From positions 1-35,672 of IMG/VR virus record IMGVR_UViG_3300042806_000042: a stretch of 35,672 nt of DNA; one strand, written 5' to 3'. Origin of the DNA: a virus. The notes under the pieces were generated by a model that did no database searches, had not been told where the DNA came from, and saw only the letters and a list, made by a program, of their open reading frames with translations. Made by a program: the position numbers and the translations under genes. Positions 19,110 through 28,009 of the stretch are shown here, in pieces (the stretch's first letter is position 1; every line of letters starts with the position of its first letter).

Positions 19110-20377
19110 CCGAAGCGGTAATTGAGACCGGATACAAGCCAAGGGCAGAGCAAAGACAGATTCACGATGCCGTGGAGAGTCACCGCTTTGTTGTGGTTGT
19201 GGCTCACCGCCGGATGGGAAAGACTGTGGCTGCGCTTAACCAACTCATCCACGCCTCCTTGCAATGCGACAAGCCAGACCCAAGATTTGCCTACATTGCT
19301 CCGACTTACGGACAGGCCAAGCGGGTTGCGTGGGACTACTTATGCAACTTCACGAGACCGCTCAAAGCCGAGGCAAACATCTCGGAGTTGCGTGTAGACT
19401 TCTACGGCAGGAGAATACAGTTATATGGCTCAGACAACCCCGATTCTTTGCGAGGCCAATACTTCGACGGCGTTATTCTGGACGAGATTGGTGACCAGAA
19501 CCCAAAGATATGGAACGAGATTATTCGCCCTGCTCTCACGGATAGGCATACAGACCAGCAACCTACTTGGGCGCTATTTCTAGGAACGCCAAAGGGTGCA
19601 AACCACTTTAAAGATTTTAGAGACCGGGCAGAGAAAGAGCCAGAGTGGAAGTTACTGGAGTTCAGGGCTTCGCAGACGAACATACTTGCAAAAGAGGAAC
19701 TGCTCGCTGCTAAGAAAGAAATGGGTGATGATAAGTATGCCCAAGAGTTCGAGTGTTCCTTTGACAGTCCGGTTGAGGGCGCGTATTACGCTGCTACGCT
19801 TAACGGCTTGCCAGCGGAGAGATTCAAGGAATTTGCGCGGGATGATTTATGCAAGACTTATACCGCATGGGACTTGGGCGTTGGTGATTCGACGGCTATC
19901 TGGGTCTGCCAAATTGCGGGGCAAGAGCGTAGGCTACTTGATTTCGTGGAGAACCACGGAGTCGGCTTAGATTGGTATGTGAACTGGATACGCAACAATG
20001 AATACACAAATGCCGAGCATATTCTTCCCCATGATGTCGAGGTACGCGAGTTGGGGACAGGAAAGAGCCGAAAGGAAGCCCTGCAAAACCTCGGACTCAA
20101 CATTACCGTCTGCCCCCGAATGTCAGTCGATGATGGGATACAAGCCGTTAGAAGGTTTCTACCTAATTGCTACTTCCATCCACGAGTTAAACAAGGCACA
20201 GATGCACTACGCAACTACCGCCGAGAGTACGATGAGAAGCGCAATGTTTTCTACGACAAGCCCCTGCATGATTGGTCAAGCCACGCTTCGGATGCCTTTA
20301 GGTATCTCGCTGTGGGCTTAAATACGACCTCGACTTGGGCTAAACCGCTTAACGTGAACACGAAATGGATTGTCTAA
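19106..20377 (+). CDS. terL: Terminase large subunit
   Basis: 423 aa. ATPase part: VVVAHRRMGKT (Walker A, 30-40) and DGVILDEIGD (Walker B, 121-130), with the LFLGTPKG coupling motif (157-164). Nuclease part: TAWDLGVGDSTAIW (D256), LPHDVE (D310 region) and HDWSSHASDAFRYLA (D396), the three acidic positions of the RNase H-like fold. It pumps DNA into the prohead and cuts the concatemer. The start ATG overlaps the small-subunit gene and the stop is followed at once by the portal ATG. Confidence 0.96.
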   Translation: MTEAVIETGYKPRAEQRQIHDAVESHRFVVVVAHRRMGKTVAALNQLIHASLQCDKPDPRFAYIAPTYGQAKRVAWDYLCNFTRPLKAEANISELRVDFYGRRIQLYGSDNPDSLRGQYFDGVILDEIGDQNPKIWNEIIRPALTDRHTDQQPTWALFLGTPKGANHFKDFRDRAEKEPEWKLLEFRASQTNILAKEELLAAKKEMGDDKYAQEFECSFDSPVEGAYYAATLNGLPAERFKEFARDDLCKTYTAWDLGVGDSTAIWVCQIAGQERRLLDFVENHGVGLDWYVNWIRNNEYTNAEHILPHDVEVRELGTGKSRKEALQNLGLNITVCPRMSVDDGIQAVRRFLPNCYFHPRVKQGTDALRNYRREYDEKRNVFYDKPLHDWSSHASDAFRYLAVGLNTTSTWAKPLNVNTKWIV

Positions 20378-22444
20378 ATGCAAGAATTTGACCTACAAGC
20401 CATCATAGAGAACGAGATAGACAACGCTCTCGGCTATATCAATACCGAGACCGTAGAGGAACGCCGCGACTCGCTCATGGCGTACAACCGCGAACCCTAC
20501 GGTAACGAGGTAGAGGGACGCTCCACCATCGTTACAGGCGAGGTAGCAGAGGCCGTAGATGGTGCATTGCCACAACTCCTGCGTGTATTTACACAGTCCG
20601 ACGACGTTGTACGGTTCGAGCCAAAGGCTCCCGGCGACGAGGAGAAGGCTAAGCAAGCCACCGAGTATTGCAACTGGGTGTTGATGAACGACAACCCAGG
20701 CTTTGAGGTATTCCAGACTTGGTTCAAGGACGCGCTCCTGCAAAAGAACGGCGTAATCAAGGTCTGGTGGAACGACGAGACCTCGGTTGACAAAGAGAAG
20801 TATCAGAACCTCTCCGAGGAAGAACTGACCATGTTGCTCTCTGACGGGCAGATGGAAGTGGTCAAGCAAAAGCAGACTCAGATTGGGGAAGTCCCGATGC
20901 CTGTTGACCCGATGGCGGTTCAGCAAGCGATGGCTCAAGGTCTGCCCCCACCGGCTCCCATGATGCAGCCCGTGTTCGCCTACGATGTCACGGTCAAGAA
21001 GATAGACAAGAAGGGTTCGGTCAAGGTCGAGAACGTACCGCCCGAGGAGTTCCTAATCTCCAAGAAGGCCCGCCGGATAGCAGATGCCCCGTTTGTGGCT
21101 CACCGTAGGCTCACGACCCGCTCTGAGTTAATCAGCATGGGGTTCGATGCAGACGAGATTGACGCTCTGCCAGCCTATGACGACCTGACGTTCACCCCTG
21201 AGAGGGTTGCAAGATTCCCTAACGGCGAGCAACCAGACGACCCTAGCCTTGATACCAGCATGGACGAGATTGAGACGTTCGAGTGCTATATCAGGACGGA
21301 CTACGACGAGGACGGTATTGCCGAACTCCGCAGGGTGTTCTACGCTGGCGGCACAATCCTAGAGAACGAGGAAGCAGACTTCATCCCGTTCTGCTCCGTC
21401 TGCCCAATCCCCATGCCCCACAAGTTCTTCGGGCATAGCCTTGCAGACAGGGTTGTGGACATCCAGAAGATTAAGACTACGATTACCCGTCAGATGTTGG
21501 ATAACCTGTATCTTTCTAACAACGCTCGTATGGCGGTGGTAGATGGTCAGGTCAACCTAGACGATATGCTCACGGTCACACCTGGCGGCATAGTTCGGGT
21601 CAAGAACAACGCAGCTATCACTCCCCTCGCCGTCCCCTTGGTCGCCGGTCAAGCCTTCCCAATGCTTGCCTACATGGACGAGGTACAGCAGAAGCGCACA
21701 GGCGTTACAAACGCTTCTCAGGGCTTAGACCCCAACATCCTGCAAAACGCTACCGCTACCGCCGTGGCTATGGTTCAGAACGCAGGTGCGGCAAAGGTAG
21801 AGTTGATTGCTCGGATATTTGCCGAAACAGGGGTAAAAGACCTGTTCAAGCACATCCTGCACTTGGTCTGCAAGTATCAGGACAAGGAAAGAATTGTGCG
21901 GATGCGTGGCAAGTTTGTGTCCATCGACCCCCGCGAGTGGAGCAACGAGTACGACCTGACGGTAAACGTTGGTCTCGGCACAGGAAACAGAGAGCAACAG
22001 ATGGCGATGGTAGCCGCAATCCTGCAAAAGCAAGAGCAGATTCTAACTACCGCAGGAATCAATAACCCGTTCGTCTCGCCCGCCCAATACCGCAATACTC
22101 TTGGTCGCTTCATCGAGTCCGCAGGGTTTAAGGACACCAACGAGTTCTTCCGCGAGATTACGCCTGAGATGGAGCAGCAGATGATGGCTCCACAACAGCC
22201 TCAAGGAAACCCTGCTCTTGACGCGGCAATTGCTCAAGCTCAAGCCCAGATTCAGATTGACCAAGCAAAAGCCCAAAACGATATTCAGTTGGCTCGGGAG
22301 AAGGCTCAAGCACAGATTCAGTTAGAGCGCGAAAAAGCAATTGCTAACTTACAGCTTAAGACCGCAGAGTTCCAAGCGGAAGCCCAACTAAAAGCGGCTA
22401 AAGTTGGGGCAGAAATTACTGGAAACGTGGAGATACCAGGATGA
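20378..22444 (+). CDS. Portal protein, P22-like
   Basis: 688 aa. The N-terminal part (NREPYGNEVEGRSTIVTGEV, AVDGALPQLLRVFTQSDDVV) is the core of P22/SU10-type portals. The middle stem region has LADRVVDIQKIKTTITRQML, and TGVTNASQGLDPNIL is also typical. The C-terminal 100 residues form a long Ala/Gln-rich helix with a heptad-like repeat (IQLAREKAQAQIQLEREKA), a barrel-like end. It forms the dodecameric DNA channel at one vertex. The stop overlaps the next ATG (ATGA). Confidence 0.93.
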   Translation: MQEFDLQAIIENEIDNALGYINTETVEERRDSLMAYNREPYGNEVEGRSTIVTGEVAEAVDGALPQLLRVFTQSDDVVRFEPKAPGDEEKAKQATEYCNWVLMNDNPGFEVFQTWFKDALLQKNGVIKVWWNDETSVDKEKYQNLSEEELTMLLSDGQMEVVKQKQTQIGEVPMPVDPMAVQQAMAQGLPPPAPMMQPVFAYDVTVKKIDKKGSVKVENVPPEEFLISKKARRIADAPFVAHRRLTTRSELISMGFDADEIDALPAYDDLTFTPERVARFPNGEQPDDPSLDTSMDEIETFECYIRTDYDEDGIAELRRVFYAGGTILENEEADFIPFCSVCPIPMPHKFFGHSLADRVVDIQKIKTTITRQMLDNLYLSNNARMAVVDGQVNLDDMLTVTPGGIVRVKNNAAITPLAVPLVAGQAFPMLAYMDEVQQKRTGVTNASQGLDPNILQNATATAVAMVQNAGAAKVELIARIFAETGVKDLFKHILHLVCKYQDKERIVRMRGKFVSIDPREWSNEYDLTVNVGLGTGNREQQMAMVAAILQKQEQILTTAGINNPFVSPAQYRNTLGRFIESAGFKDTNEFFREITPEMEQQMMAPQQPQGNPALDAAIAQAQAQIQIDQAKAQNDIQLAREKAQAQIQLEREKAIANLQLKTAEFQAEAQLKAAKVGAEITGNVEIPG

Positions 22445-22812
22445 GTGGAAGCAATAGTTCAACCGTAACGTCTGGCGGCTCTGTTACGCCATACGGGGGG
22501 ATAACCCCAATTGGGCAATTATTTCAAGAAGCCTTTACCAAAATCAGGATTGCTGAAAACCCACGGATGTGGGACTTAAACCCGCAGGTTAATTATGTTG
22601 CACCGCCCACAACACAAGACCTTTTCCCATATATCGTCCAAGGGCTACAACAGGCTCGACTAAACCAGTTTGCTGGGCAACTTCCTAACTACTCGTTTGG
22701 GGCGGCAAGGTTTGTACCAACTGGAGCAAACCAGTTCCTAGTTGGGCAAATACCGCAATTAAACTATTCTTTGCCACAGGCCAGCGCAACACAAAGTCAA
22801 GCGACTAAATGA
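22441..22812 (+). CDS. Small structural-region protein of unknown function
   Basis: 123 aa, rich in Ser, Asn, Gln, Pro and Tyr, with no charged core: SNSSTVTSGGSVTPYGGITP and NQFAGQLPNYSFGAARFVPT. It looks like an extended, possibly virion-associated protein. It lies between the portal and scaffold genes with ATGA overlaps on both sides. No family recognised. Confidence 0.65.
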   Translation: MSGSNSSTVTSGGSVTPYGGITPIGQLFQEAFTKIRIAENPRMWDLNPQVNYVAPPTTQDLFPYIVQGLQQARLNQFAGQLPNYSFGAARFVPTGANQFLVGQIPQLNYSLPQASATQSQATK

Positions 22813-23042
22813 ACGAAACAGAACGGGCAATAGCCCTCCTGAACGACGAGTTCTTTATGGGTGTTGTAGAAAAGCAACGCCTGATGTATATTTCCAACAT
22901 ATTAGATAGTTCTGACGAGGACGTAGATGTTCGTGAACGCGAGCGTCTAAAACTCAAGGGGCTAGAAGAATTTATTGCGTCACTCCGGTCTATCTCTGCC
23001 AACAAGGAGATAGACAAGAAACGCAAATTTATGGTTTTTTAA
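22809..23042 (+). CDS. Small helical protein between portal and scaffold
   Basis: 77 aa: NETERAIALLNDEFFMGVVE, KQRLMYISNILDSSDEDVDV, then RERERLKLKGLEEFIASLRS and a basic end. It is all-helical with a central acidic loop. Similar short proteins are found at this place in related podovirus genomes, but I know no function. The start overlaps the previous stop. Confidence 0.65.
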   Translation: MNETERAIALLNDEFFMGVVEKQRLMYISNILDSSDEDVDVRERERLKLKGLEEFIASLRSISANKEIDKKRKFMVF

Positions 23043-23060
23043 CCACAGTAGGAGTTCCAA

Positions 23061-24008
23061 ATGGAAGACACCAACCCGCAAGGGAGTGCAAAAACAGTAG
23101 ACGATGCAGCAGCTCAAATCTTTGGGATGCTTGAACCAGAGCAGCCGGAAGGCCAAGCCGAGGCACAAGCCGAAGAAGTGACCGAGGAGTACGAGGCGCA
23201 AGCCGAGGAATCTGAGGATGAGCCAAGCGAGGAAGTCCAAGAAGAAGTCCAAGAACCACAAAGGTTTCGGGTCAAAGTTGACAACGAAGAACTGGAAGTG
23301 GACTTAGACGAACTGATTAAGGGCTATTCACGCACATCTGACTACACTAAAAAGACGCAGAATCTAGCCGAGCAGCGCAAGGCAGTCGAATCCGAGCGCA
23401 CGAAGATAGAGGAAGCCGCCAAACTTCGGGACACTTACGCCCAGCGGTTGCAAGTCATCGAGCAGATGTTGACACAACCAACGGAAGACCTGACCGCCCT
23501 AAAAGATAACGACCCCGTGGGGTACGCAATCAAGGTGGCAGAGAATATGGAACGAGAAAAGCAACTCGCCGCTGTCCGCGCCGAACGCGAATCCGTCCAA
23601 GCCAAGCAGGTCGCAGAGAATCAAGAGCGACTGAAAGCCCATATCGCACAGGAAGCCGAGCGTCTACGTTCTGCCATCCCTGACTTTAGCGACGAGGTAA
23701 AAGGCGAGGTTATCCGCAAGGAGATACGGGATTACGCAAAATCGGTAGGCTGGTCAGACCAAGAGTTGTCGCAGGTGTACGACCACCGCGCCGTCTTAAC
23801 TCTGTACCGGGCGATGCAATTCGAGAAATTGCAGAAGTCAAAACCTGCTGTCCAGAAACGGGTAGCAGAGGCTCCCAAGTCATTAGCACCTGGGGTCGGC
23901 TCTCAGCGCCTTGATAAGGACGGAGAGATGGTCAAGAAATTGACCAAGCAACTTAAACAAACTGGTCGCCCGCGAGACGCGGCGGCCTTATTCGAACGAT
24001 TCCTCTAA
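23061..24008 (+). CDS. Scaffolding protein
   Basis: 315 aa, almost wholly helical. An acidic N-terminus with long Glu/Ala runs (residues 26-66, EPEQPEGQAEAQAEEVTEEY) is followed by a coiled-coil middle (QNLAEQRKAVESERTKIEEA) and a basic C-terminal tail (GEMVKKLTKQLKQTGRPRDA). This layout, and the place right before the capsid gene, is that of prohead scaffolds whose basic end binds capsid protein. AGGAG lies eight bases before the ATG. Confidence 0.85.
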   Translation: MEDTNPQGSAKTVDDAAAQIFGMLEPEQPEGQAEAQAEEVTEEYEAQAEESEDEPSEEVQEEVQEPQRFRVKVDNEELEVDLDELIKGYSRTSDYTKKTQNLAEQRKAVESERTKIEEAAKLRDTYAQRLQVIEQMLTQPTEDLTALKDNDPVGYAIKVAENMEREKQLAAVRAERESVQAKQVAENQERLKAHIAQEAERLRSAIPDFSDEVKGEVIRKEIRDYAKSVGWSDQELSQVYDHRAVLTLYRAMQFEKLQKSKPAVQKRVAEAPKSLAPGVGSQRLDKDGEMVKKLTKQLKQTGRPRDAAALFERFL

Positions 24009-24020
24009 GGAGATTAGAAA

Positions 24021-24974
24021 ATGTCAGTCCCATCAAATACCTACCTGCGCTACACCTCGATTGGTGTACGCGAGGACTTAGCAAATGTTATTTACTCAAT
24101 CAGCCCCACCGACACGCCCATCATGTCGTCCATTGGCAAGTCCAAGGCTACCCAGACCAACCACGAGTGGCAGACTGATGCTCTCGCCGCCGCAACCACG
24201 GCTAACGCCCTGATTGAAGGTGACGACGCAGCAGCCGCTTCGCTCTCGCCCACGACCCGTGTTGGCAACTTCACGCAAATCGTTGGTAAGACCGTTCAGG
24301 TTTCTGGCACTTTGGAAGCAGTAGACAAGGCCGGTCGTAAGTCTGAGAAGGCTTACCAGTTGGCTAAAGCCGCTTCCGAAATCAAGCGCGACATTGAGAC
24401 CATCATTACGGCTAACCAAGCCAAGACCAACGGTACGGCTACTTCTGGCGCTCGTAAGTTAGGTTCGCTCCTTTCTTACATCACCAGCAACGTATCCAAG
24501 GGTTCGGCTGGTACAAATCCAACTGGCGACGGTTCGGACATCCGTTCCGACACCACGACCCGCACGTTCCTTGAGTCCATGCTCAAGACCGTGGCACAGG
24601 AAATCTTTGAAGAAGGCGGCACACCCAAGATTTTGGTTGTTCCTCCAGGCTTGAAGGCAACTGTGTCTGGCTTTACTGGTGTTGCAGAGCAGCGTTATGT
24701 GACCGGCGCAGAGCCAACGACTATCGTTGCCGCAGCAGGTGCTTACCTCTCGGACTTCGGTCTCATCAGCATCGTTCCTGACCGCTTCATGCGTTCTACG
24801 GATGCCCTGATGCTTGACCCCGAGTACGCAGCCCTTGCTTATCTCCGTCCTTTCCAAACGAATGACCTGGCAAAGACCGGCGACTCTGACAAGACTCAGA
24901 TTCTTGCCGAACTGACCCTCGAAGTTCGTAACGAGAAAGCACACGGCGGTATCTTTGACATCAAAGCAGCGTAA
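24021..24974 (+). CDS. Major capsid protein, SU10/DUF5309-like
   Basis: 317 aa, HK97-type fold expected. The N-terminal SIGVREDLANVIYSISPTDT, PIMSSIGKSKATQTNHEWQT and VGNFTQIVGKTVQVSGTLEA are typical of the SU10-like capsid family. TPKILVVPPGLKATVSGFTG and DFGLISIVPDRFMRSTDALM continue the core. A strong ribosome site (AAGGAGATTAGAAA) suits the most abundant virion protein. Codon use is biased to G/C-ending codons compared with the late ejection genes. A terminator lies right after it. Confidence 0.94.
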   Translation: MSVPSNTYLRYTSIGVREDLANVIYSISPTDTPIMSSIGKSKATQTNHEWQTDALAAATTANALIEGDDAAAASLSPTTRVGNFTQIVGKTVQVSGTLEAVDKAGRKSEKAYQLAKAASEIKRDIETIITANQAKTNGTATSGARKLGSLLSYITSNVSKGSAGTNPTGDGSDIRSDTTTRTFLESMLKTVAQEIFEEGGTPKILVVPPGLKATVSGFTGVAEQRYVTGAEPTTIVAAAGAYLSDFGLISIVPDRFMRSTDALMLDPEYAALAYLRPFQTNDLAKTGDSDKTQILAELTLEVRNEKAHGGIFDIKAA

Positions 24975-24987
24975 CTTGTGATAGAAT

Positions 24988-25017
24988 CGGCGGTGGGGTA
25001 TTCCCACCGTCGGTTTT
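24988..25017 (+). terminator. Rho-independent terminator after the capsid gene
   Basis: CGGCGGTGGG (24988-24997) pairs with CCCACCGTCG (25003-25012) over ten positions with one G-U, 5-base loop, then GTTTTATGG. The T-run is short, so it may be partly leaky and serve to keep capsid mRNA in excess of downstream tail mRNA. Confidence 0.8.
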
Positions 25018-25029
25018 ATGGGATTAGAG

Positions 25030-25347
25030 ATGCGAAAACTGGCTGAAGAACAGACGATAGAGGGAAAGCGTACTTGGTTTGCGGACGGAGATGGCGGGCT
25101 TGTCATCAGGGACGAACAAAACGTCGCACCAATCCTAGAGGCCAACAAGGCTTCTTATAACCAGATAGACGAACGCGCACGTTGGGGTGATGGTGCGCGG
25201 GTAGCGGAGATTCCCAATTCGGTCATTGCAGACCTGAATGTGAAGGGAATTATGAGGGGGTTCGCGGTGGTAGACCAGAAACGAATGAAAGCCTTTCTGA
25301 ACGACCCGGAGAACCGTTTTTTACGGACGAGACCGGGGAGAATTTAG
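25030..25347 (+). CDS. Conserved phage head-region protein of unknown function
   Basis: 105 aa from the ATG at 25030, with GGGATTAGAG directly upstream. An ATG at 25018 touches the terminator and lacks a free ribosome site. VAPILEANKASYNQIDERAR, RVAEIPNSVIADLNVKGIMR and MKAFLNDPENRFLRTRPGRI match a short protein seen next to capsid genes in related phages. It may be a head-completion or decoration factor. Neither the domain nor the activity is known. Confidence 0.65.
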   Translation: MRKLAEEQTIEGKRTWFADGDGGLVIRDEQNVAPILEANKASYNQIDERARWGDGARVAEIPNSVIADLNVKGIMRGFAVVDQKRMKAFLNDPENRFLRTRPGRI

Positions 25348-26087
25348 TGGGCAAGGTTCACGACAAGATTAAAGCAAAGCAGCAAAAAACACCGTGGGAA
25401 GATAAGAAAGTCGCCATTTGTATCCCTTCTCGTGGAGAGATGGAGATAGGAACGGCGTTTGACTTGGCGGTGATGTGTGCCTACGACGCACGCAACCGTA
25501 GCGGACACCAAGCGGTGTACACGGTAGCGGGAACCCTGATATTTGACCAACGAGAGAAGCTGGCAGCCGAAGCCATAAAAGAGGGCGCGGACTACATTCT
25601 GTGGATTGACGCAGATATGCGGTTTCCGAAGAACACGATAGAAATACTGCTCGCGCACGACAAGCCCATCGTTGGGGTGAACGCTACAACGAGAACCTCG
25701 CCGGTAAGACCTACGGCAAAGAACCTAGAAATAGACTTTGAGAAGAAAGAGAATCATTGGATTCCAATCGTCTCTAAAGACAAGACCCACCTAGAGTGTG
25801 TGACCGCTATTGGTTGCGGGGTGATGATGGTCAAGCGGGAGGTGTTTGAGAACACGCCGAGACCTTGGTTCTGGTTTGAGAAGATACCTGGCGACAAGTT
25901 GCTAGGCGAGGATGTGTACTTCTGCATCAAGGCAAAGGACGCAGGATTCGATACTTATTTAGACCACAACCTGTCCAACGCAATTGGGCACGTTGGGTCT
26001 TACACTTATTCATGGAACGACTACAATGGCCCTAGCGACTTTCAGCGACCTCCAGACATCGGTAGCCAACTACCTAGGACGGAGTGA
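25347..26087 (+). CDS. Glycosyltransferase family 2-like protein in the structural operon
   Basis: 246 aa from a GTG. KVAICIPSRGEMEIGTAFDL (21-40) starts the GT-A fold, ADYILWIDADMRFP (81-94) holds the DxD at D88/D90, and KLLGEDVYFCIKAKDAGFDT holds the acceptor-site ED. The C-terminal NAIGHVGSYTYSW may bind metal through His. Lying between capsid and tail genes, it may glycosylate a virion protein, though a DNA or host-surface target is possible. Its stop is about 60 bases inside the next gene. Confidence 0.8.
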   Translation: MGKVHDKIKAKQQKTPWEDKKVAICIPSRGEMEIGTAFDLAVMCAYDARNRSGHQAVYTVAGTLIFDQREKLAAEAIKEGADYILWIDADMRFPKNTIEILLAHDKPIVGVNATTRTSPVRPTAKNLEIDFEKKENHWIPIVSKDKTHLECVTAIGCGVMMVKREVFENTPRPWFWFEKIPGDKLLGEDVYFCIKAKDAGFDTYLDHNLSNAIGHVGSYTYSWNDYNGPSDFQRPPDIGSQLPRTE

Positions 26088-26646
26088 CCTTACCAGCCAG
26101 ATTCCTGACTTTATCTCCCTAGCGGAGTTGCGCCTATCCCGCGACATTCGTACCCGCAGGATGCTCAAGACCTCTACGGCTACCATGACCGTAGGCGACC
26201 CAACGGTAGGACTGCCAAGCGACTTTCTGTCCATCCGCGATGTGTTTATCCAAGGCTTGCCGAGAACGGTAGTGACCTACCTATCCCCAAGTGCTTTCTC
26301 TAGCAACTCCCGCGCAGACCAACAAGGTCTGCCTGTGTTCTACACCATGCGTGGCAACGAGTTAGAGTTCGCGCCAAAGCCTGACAGCGCCTACGTCTTG
26401 CAGATGCTTTACTACTACAAGCCAGCAGAGTTGTCGTCAGGCAATACTAGCAACGAGTTCTTGGCTAACTACCCAGACGCGCTTCTCTATGCTTCTTTAG
26501 TAGAGGCAGAGCCGTACCTTATGAACGACCAACGCACGCTTACATGGGCAAATCTGTACAACCAAGCAATTGCACGAATCAACACCTCCGACGAGGAGAG
26601 TGAGTTTTCTGGTGTTCCCTTAGTTATGACCGTTACAACGAGGTAA
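26026..26646 (+). CDS. Head-tail adaptor protein, P22 gp4/SU10-like
   Basis: 206 aa. MALATFSDLQTSVANYLGRS, IPDFISLAELRLSRDIRTRR (24-43 region) and PSDFLSIRDVFIQG are the pattern of phage adaptor proteins that extend the portal. LLYASLVEAEPYLMNDQRTL is the conserved late helix. The ATG at 26026 lies inside the end of the glycosyltransferase gene; the in-frame ATG at 25984 gives an unnatural N-terminus. The ribosome site is weak, so coupling is likely. Confidence 0.8.
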   Translation: MALATFSDLQTSVANYLGRSDLTSQIPDFISLAELRLSRDIRTRRMLKTSTATMTVGDPTVGLPSDFLSIRDVFIQGLPRTVVTYLSPSAFSSNSRADQQGLPVFYTMRGNELEFAPKPDSAYVLQMLYYYKPAELSSGNTSNEFLANYPDALLYASLVEAEPYLMNDQRTLTWANLYNQAIARINTSDEESEFSGVPLVMTVTTR

Positions 26647-26650
26647 TAAA

Positions 26651-27037
26651 ATGGCAGAATTTAGCAACTACTTAGAGAACAAAGTCCTAGACCATGTTCT
26701 CCGCAACACTTCTTACACCTCACCTACGACGGTGTACGTTGGACTATACACATCTGACCCAACGGACGCTGGTTCGGGTACGGAAGTCTCTGGTGGCTCC
26801 TATGCTCGCCAAGTCCTGTCCGTGACCACGGCTTCGGGTGGAATCGTTACCTCTAGCGCAGACGTTACCTTCCCGCAATGTACGGCTTCGTGGGGTTCCG
26901 TGGGCTACATCGGGATTCTGGACGCAGTTACTAGCGGCAACCTGCTCATGCACACAGCCTTGACGACTGCTAAGACAATCGACACGGGTGACATTCTCAA
27001 GATTACTTCTGGCAACCTGACCGTTACGCTGGACTAA
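26651..27037 (+). CDS. Conserved tail/fibre-like beta-rich protein
   Basis: 128 aa: AEFSNYLENKVLDHVLRNTS, YTSPTTVYVGLYTSDPTDAG, TEVSGGSYARQVLSVTTASG, then VTFPQCTASWGSVGYIGILD. This is a well-populated phage family found as a small tail component. It is beta-rich with no Cys cluster. It lies between adaptor and tail genes, and its TAA is followed at once by the next ATG. Confidence 0.75.
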   Translation: MAEFSNYLENKVLDHVLRNTSYTSPTTVYVGLYTSDPTDAGSGTEVSGGSYARQVLSVTTASGGIVTSSADVTFPQCTASWGSVGYIGILDAVTSGNLLMHTALTTAKTIDTGDILKITSGNLTVTLD

Positions 27038-28009
27038 ATGGCATTACTGACCCTTGAAGAACTAGACCGCTTCGGGAGTCTGGACGATTTACCGTTCACG
27101 CTAGACGCGAACTGGATGGATTGCGGGATTCAAGGCCCGTTTACGCTAGAAGAACTAGATTACTTCAGCACTAGCATTGACGCACTAGCGTTTAGCCTAG
27201 ATAGCCCCATCTGGACTTCGCCTGACACGGAAATCTGCTTGGTCTACCAGCCCCAAGTCATTACTGGCGTGGGTACGGTCAACGGAATACCTCAGTTCTC
27301 CAAGACCGCGCAGGCAATTATTACCGCCAACGGTCAGGTGGTAGTTGCAGGGGTGCGTGAGCGTACTGTTAACGGTGCGATTGATAGTGCTGGTGCGGTA
27401 TCCGCAGACGGAACGGCAACCAGAACTGCCGCCGGTGCGATTTCAGGCGTGGCAAGTGTGGTGTCAGACGCTACACGGACAAGAACCGTTGTCGGAGACA
27501 TAGCCTCCGCAGGGTTTGTGAACGCCTCTGCTAACACCGTTGTAAGCCCCTCTGCGACGATTACTGCGGCGGGAAGTGCCATGGCACTAGCCACGAGATT
27601 GCGTACGGTTGTAGGCGATATTACGGCCTCTGGGACGGCTTCTGCGGACGCAGTAAGGCTCAGAATAGTAGACGGTGCGATTACGGCAGAGGGATTCCTA
27701 ACCGCAAACGCTGGATTTGAGTTTGATGTCCACGCGGATGTCGTGGCTACCGGCACATTAGATGTGCTAGCAGGAATTCTTTACACAGTTTCAGGGCAGG
27801 TGGCGAGCAACGCACAGCTTACTTGCACGCTTTACAAGTTTGGCGAGGAATGGGTTTTAGTCCCAGACCAGCCAAATACATGGTCTGCCGCTAGTGTTCA
27901 AAGCGACACATGGACACAGGCATCGACCAGTTCGGACACATGGACACCAATACCCGCACAAAGCGACGTTTGGACACAACAATCTTCGGGAAGTAACACA
28001 TGGCAATAA
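27038..28009 (+). CDS. Repeat-rich tail structural protein
   Basis: 323 aa. The N-terminus holds two copies of a motif of about 25 residues (LEELDRFGSLDDLPFTLD and LEELDYFSTSIDALAFSLDS). The middle (about 95-260) is made of repeats of about 20-23 residues with a 'G.I...G...A..R.RTV' pattern, seven to eight copies. The end (280-323) has repeats of about ten residues carrying W and SDTWT. A third copy of the N-terminal motif lies in the next protein (28000). It is likely an extended beta-structured tail part. No enzymatic motif. Confidence 0.6.
   Translation: MALLTLEELDRFGSLDDLPFTLDANWMDCGIQGPFTLEELDYFSTSIDALAFSLDSPIWTSPDTEICLVYQPQVITGVGTVNGIPQFSKTAQAIITANGQVVVAGVRERTVNGAIDSAGAVSADGTATRTAAGAISGVASVVSDATRTRTVVGDIASAGFVNASANTVVSPSATITAAGSAMALATRLRTVVGDITASGTASADAVRLRIVDGAITAEGFLTANAGFEFDVHADVVATGTLDVLAGILYTVSGQVASNAQLTCTLYKFGEEWVLVPDQPNTWSAASVQSDTWTQASTSSDTWTPIPAQSDVWTQQSSGSNTWQ
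27875..28006 (+). repeat. Tandem repeats encoding (x)SDTWT units
   Basis: Five direct repeats of about 27-30 bases with the core GACACATGGACAC or its variants (GACGTTTGGACAC, AACACATGGCA). They code for Trp-containing decapeptides at the C-terminus of the tail protein. Copy-number change by slippage would be easy. Confidence 0.7.

Noticed and set aside
20393-20938. 181-aa minus-strand frame in the portal gene
   Set aside because: Shadow of the portal's third-base bias; Leu/Val/His-rich with no recognisable motif.
24459-25148. 229-aa minus-strand frame over the capsid gene and terminator
   Set aside because: It runs antisense to a clear capsid protein and through the terminator; no ribosome site and an unnatural composition (Cys/Arg/Ser-rich).
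27334-27756. 140-aa minus-strand Ala/Val/Thr-rich frame
   Set aside because: It mirrors the repeat region of the tail protein; low complexity is caused by the repeats on the coding strand.
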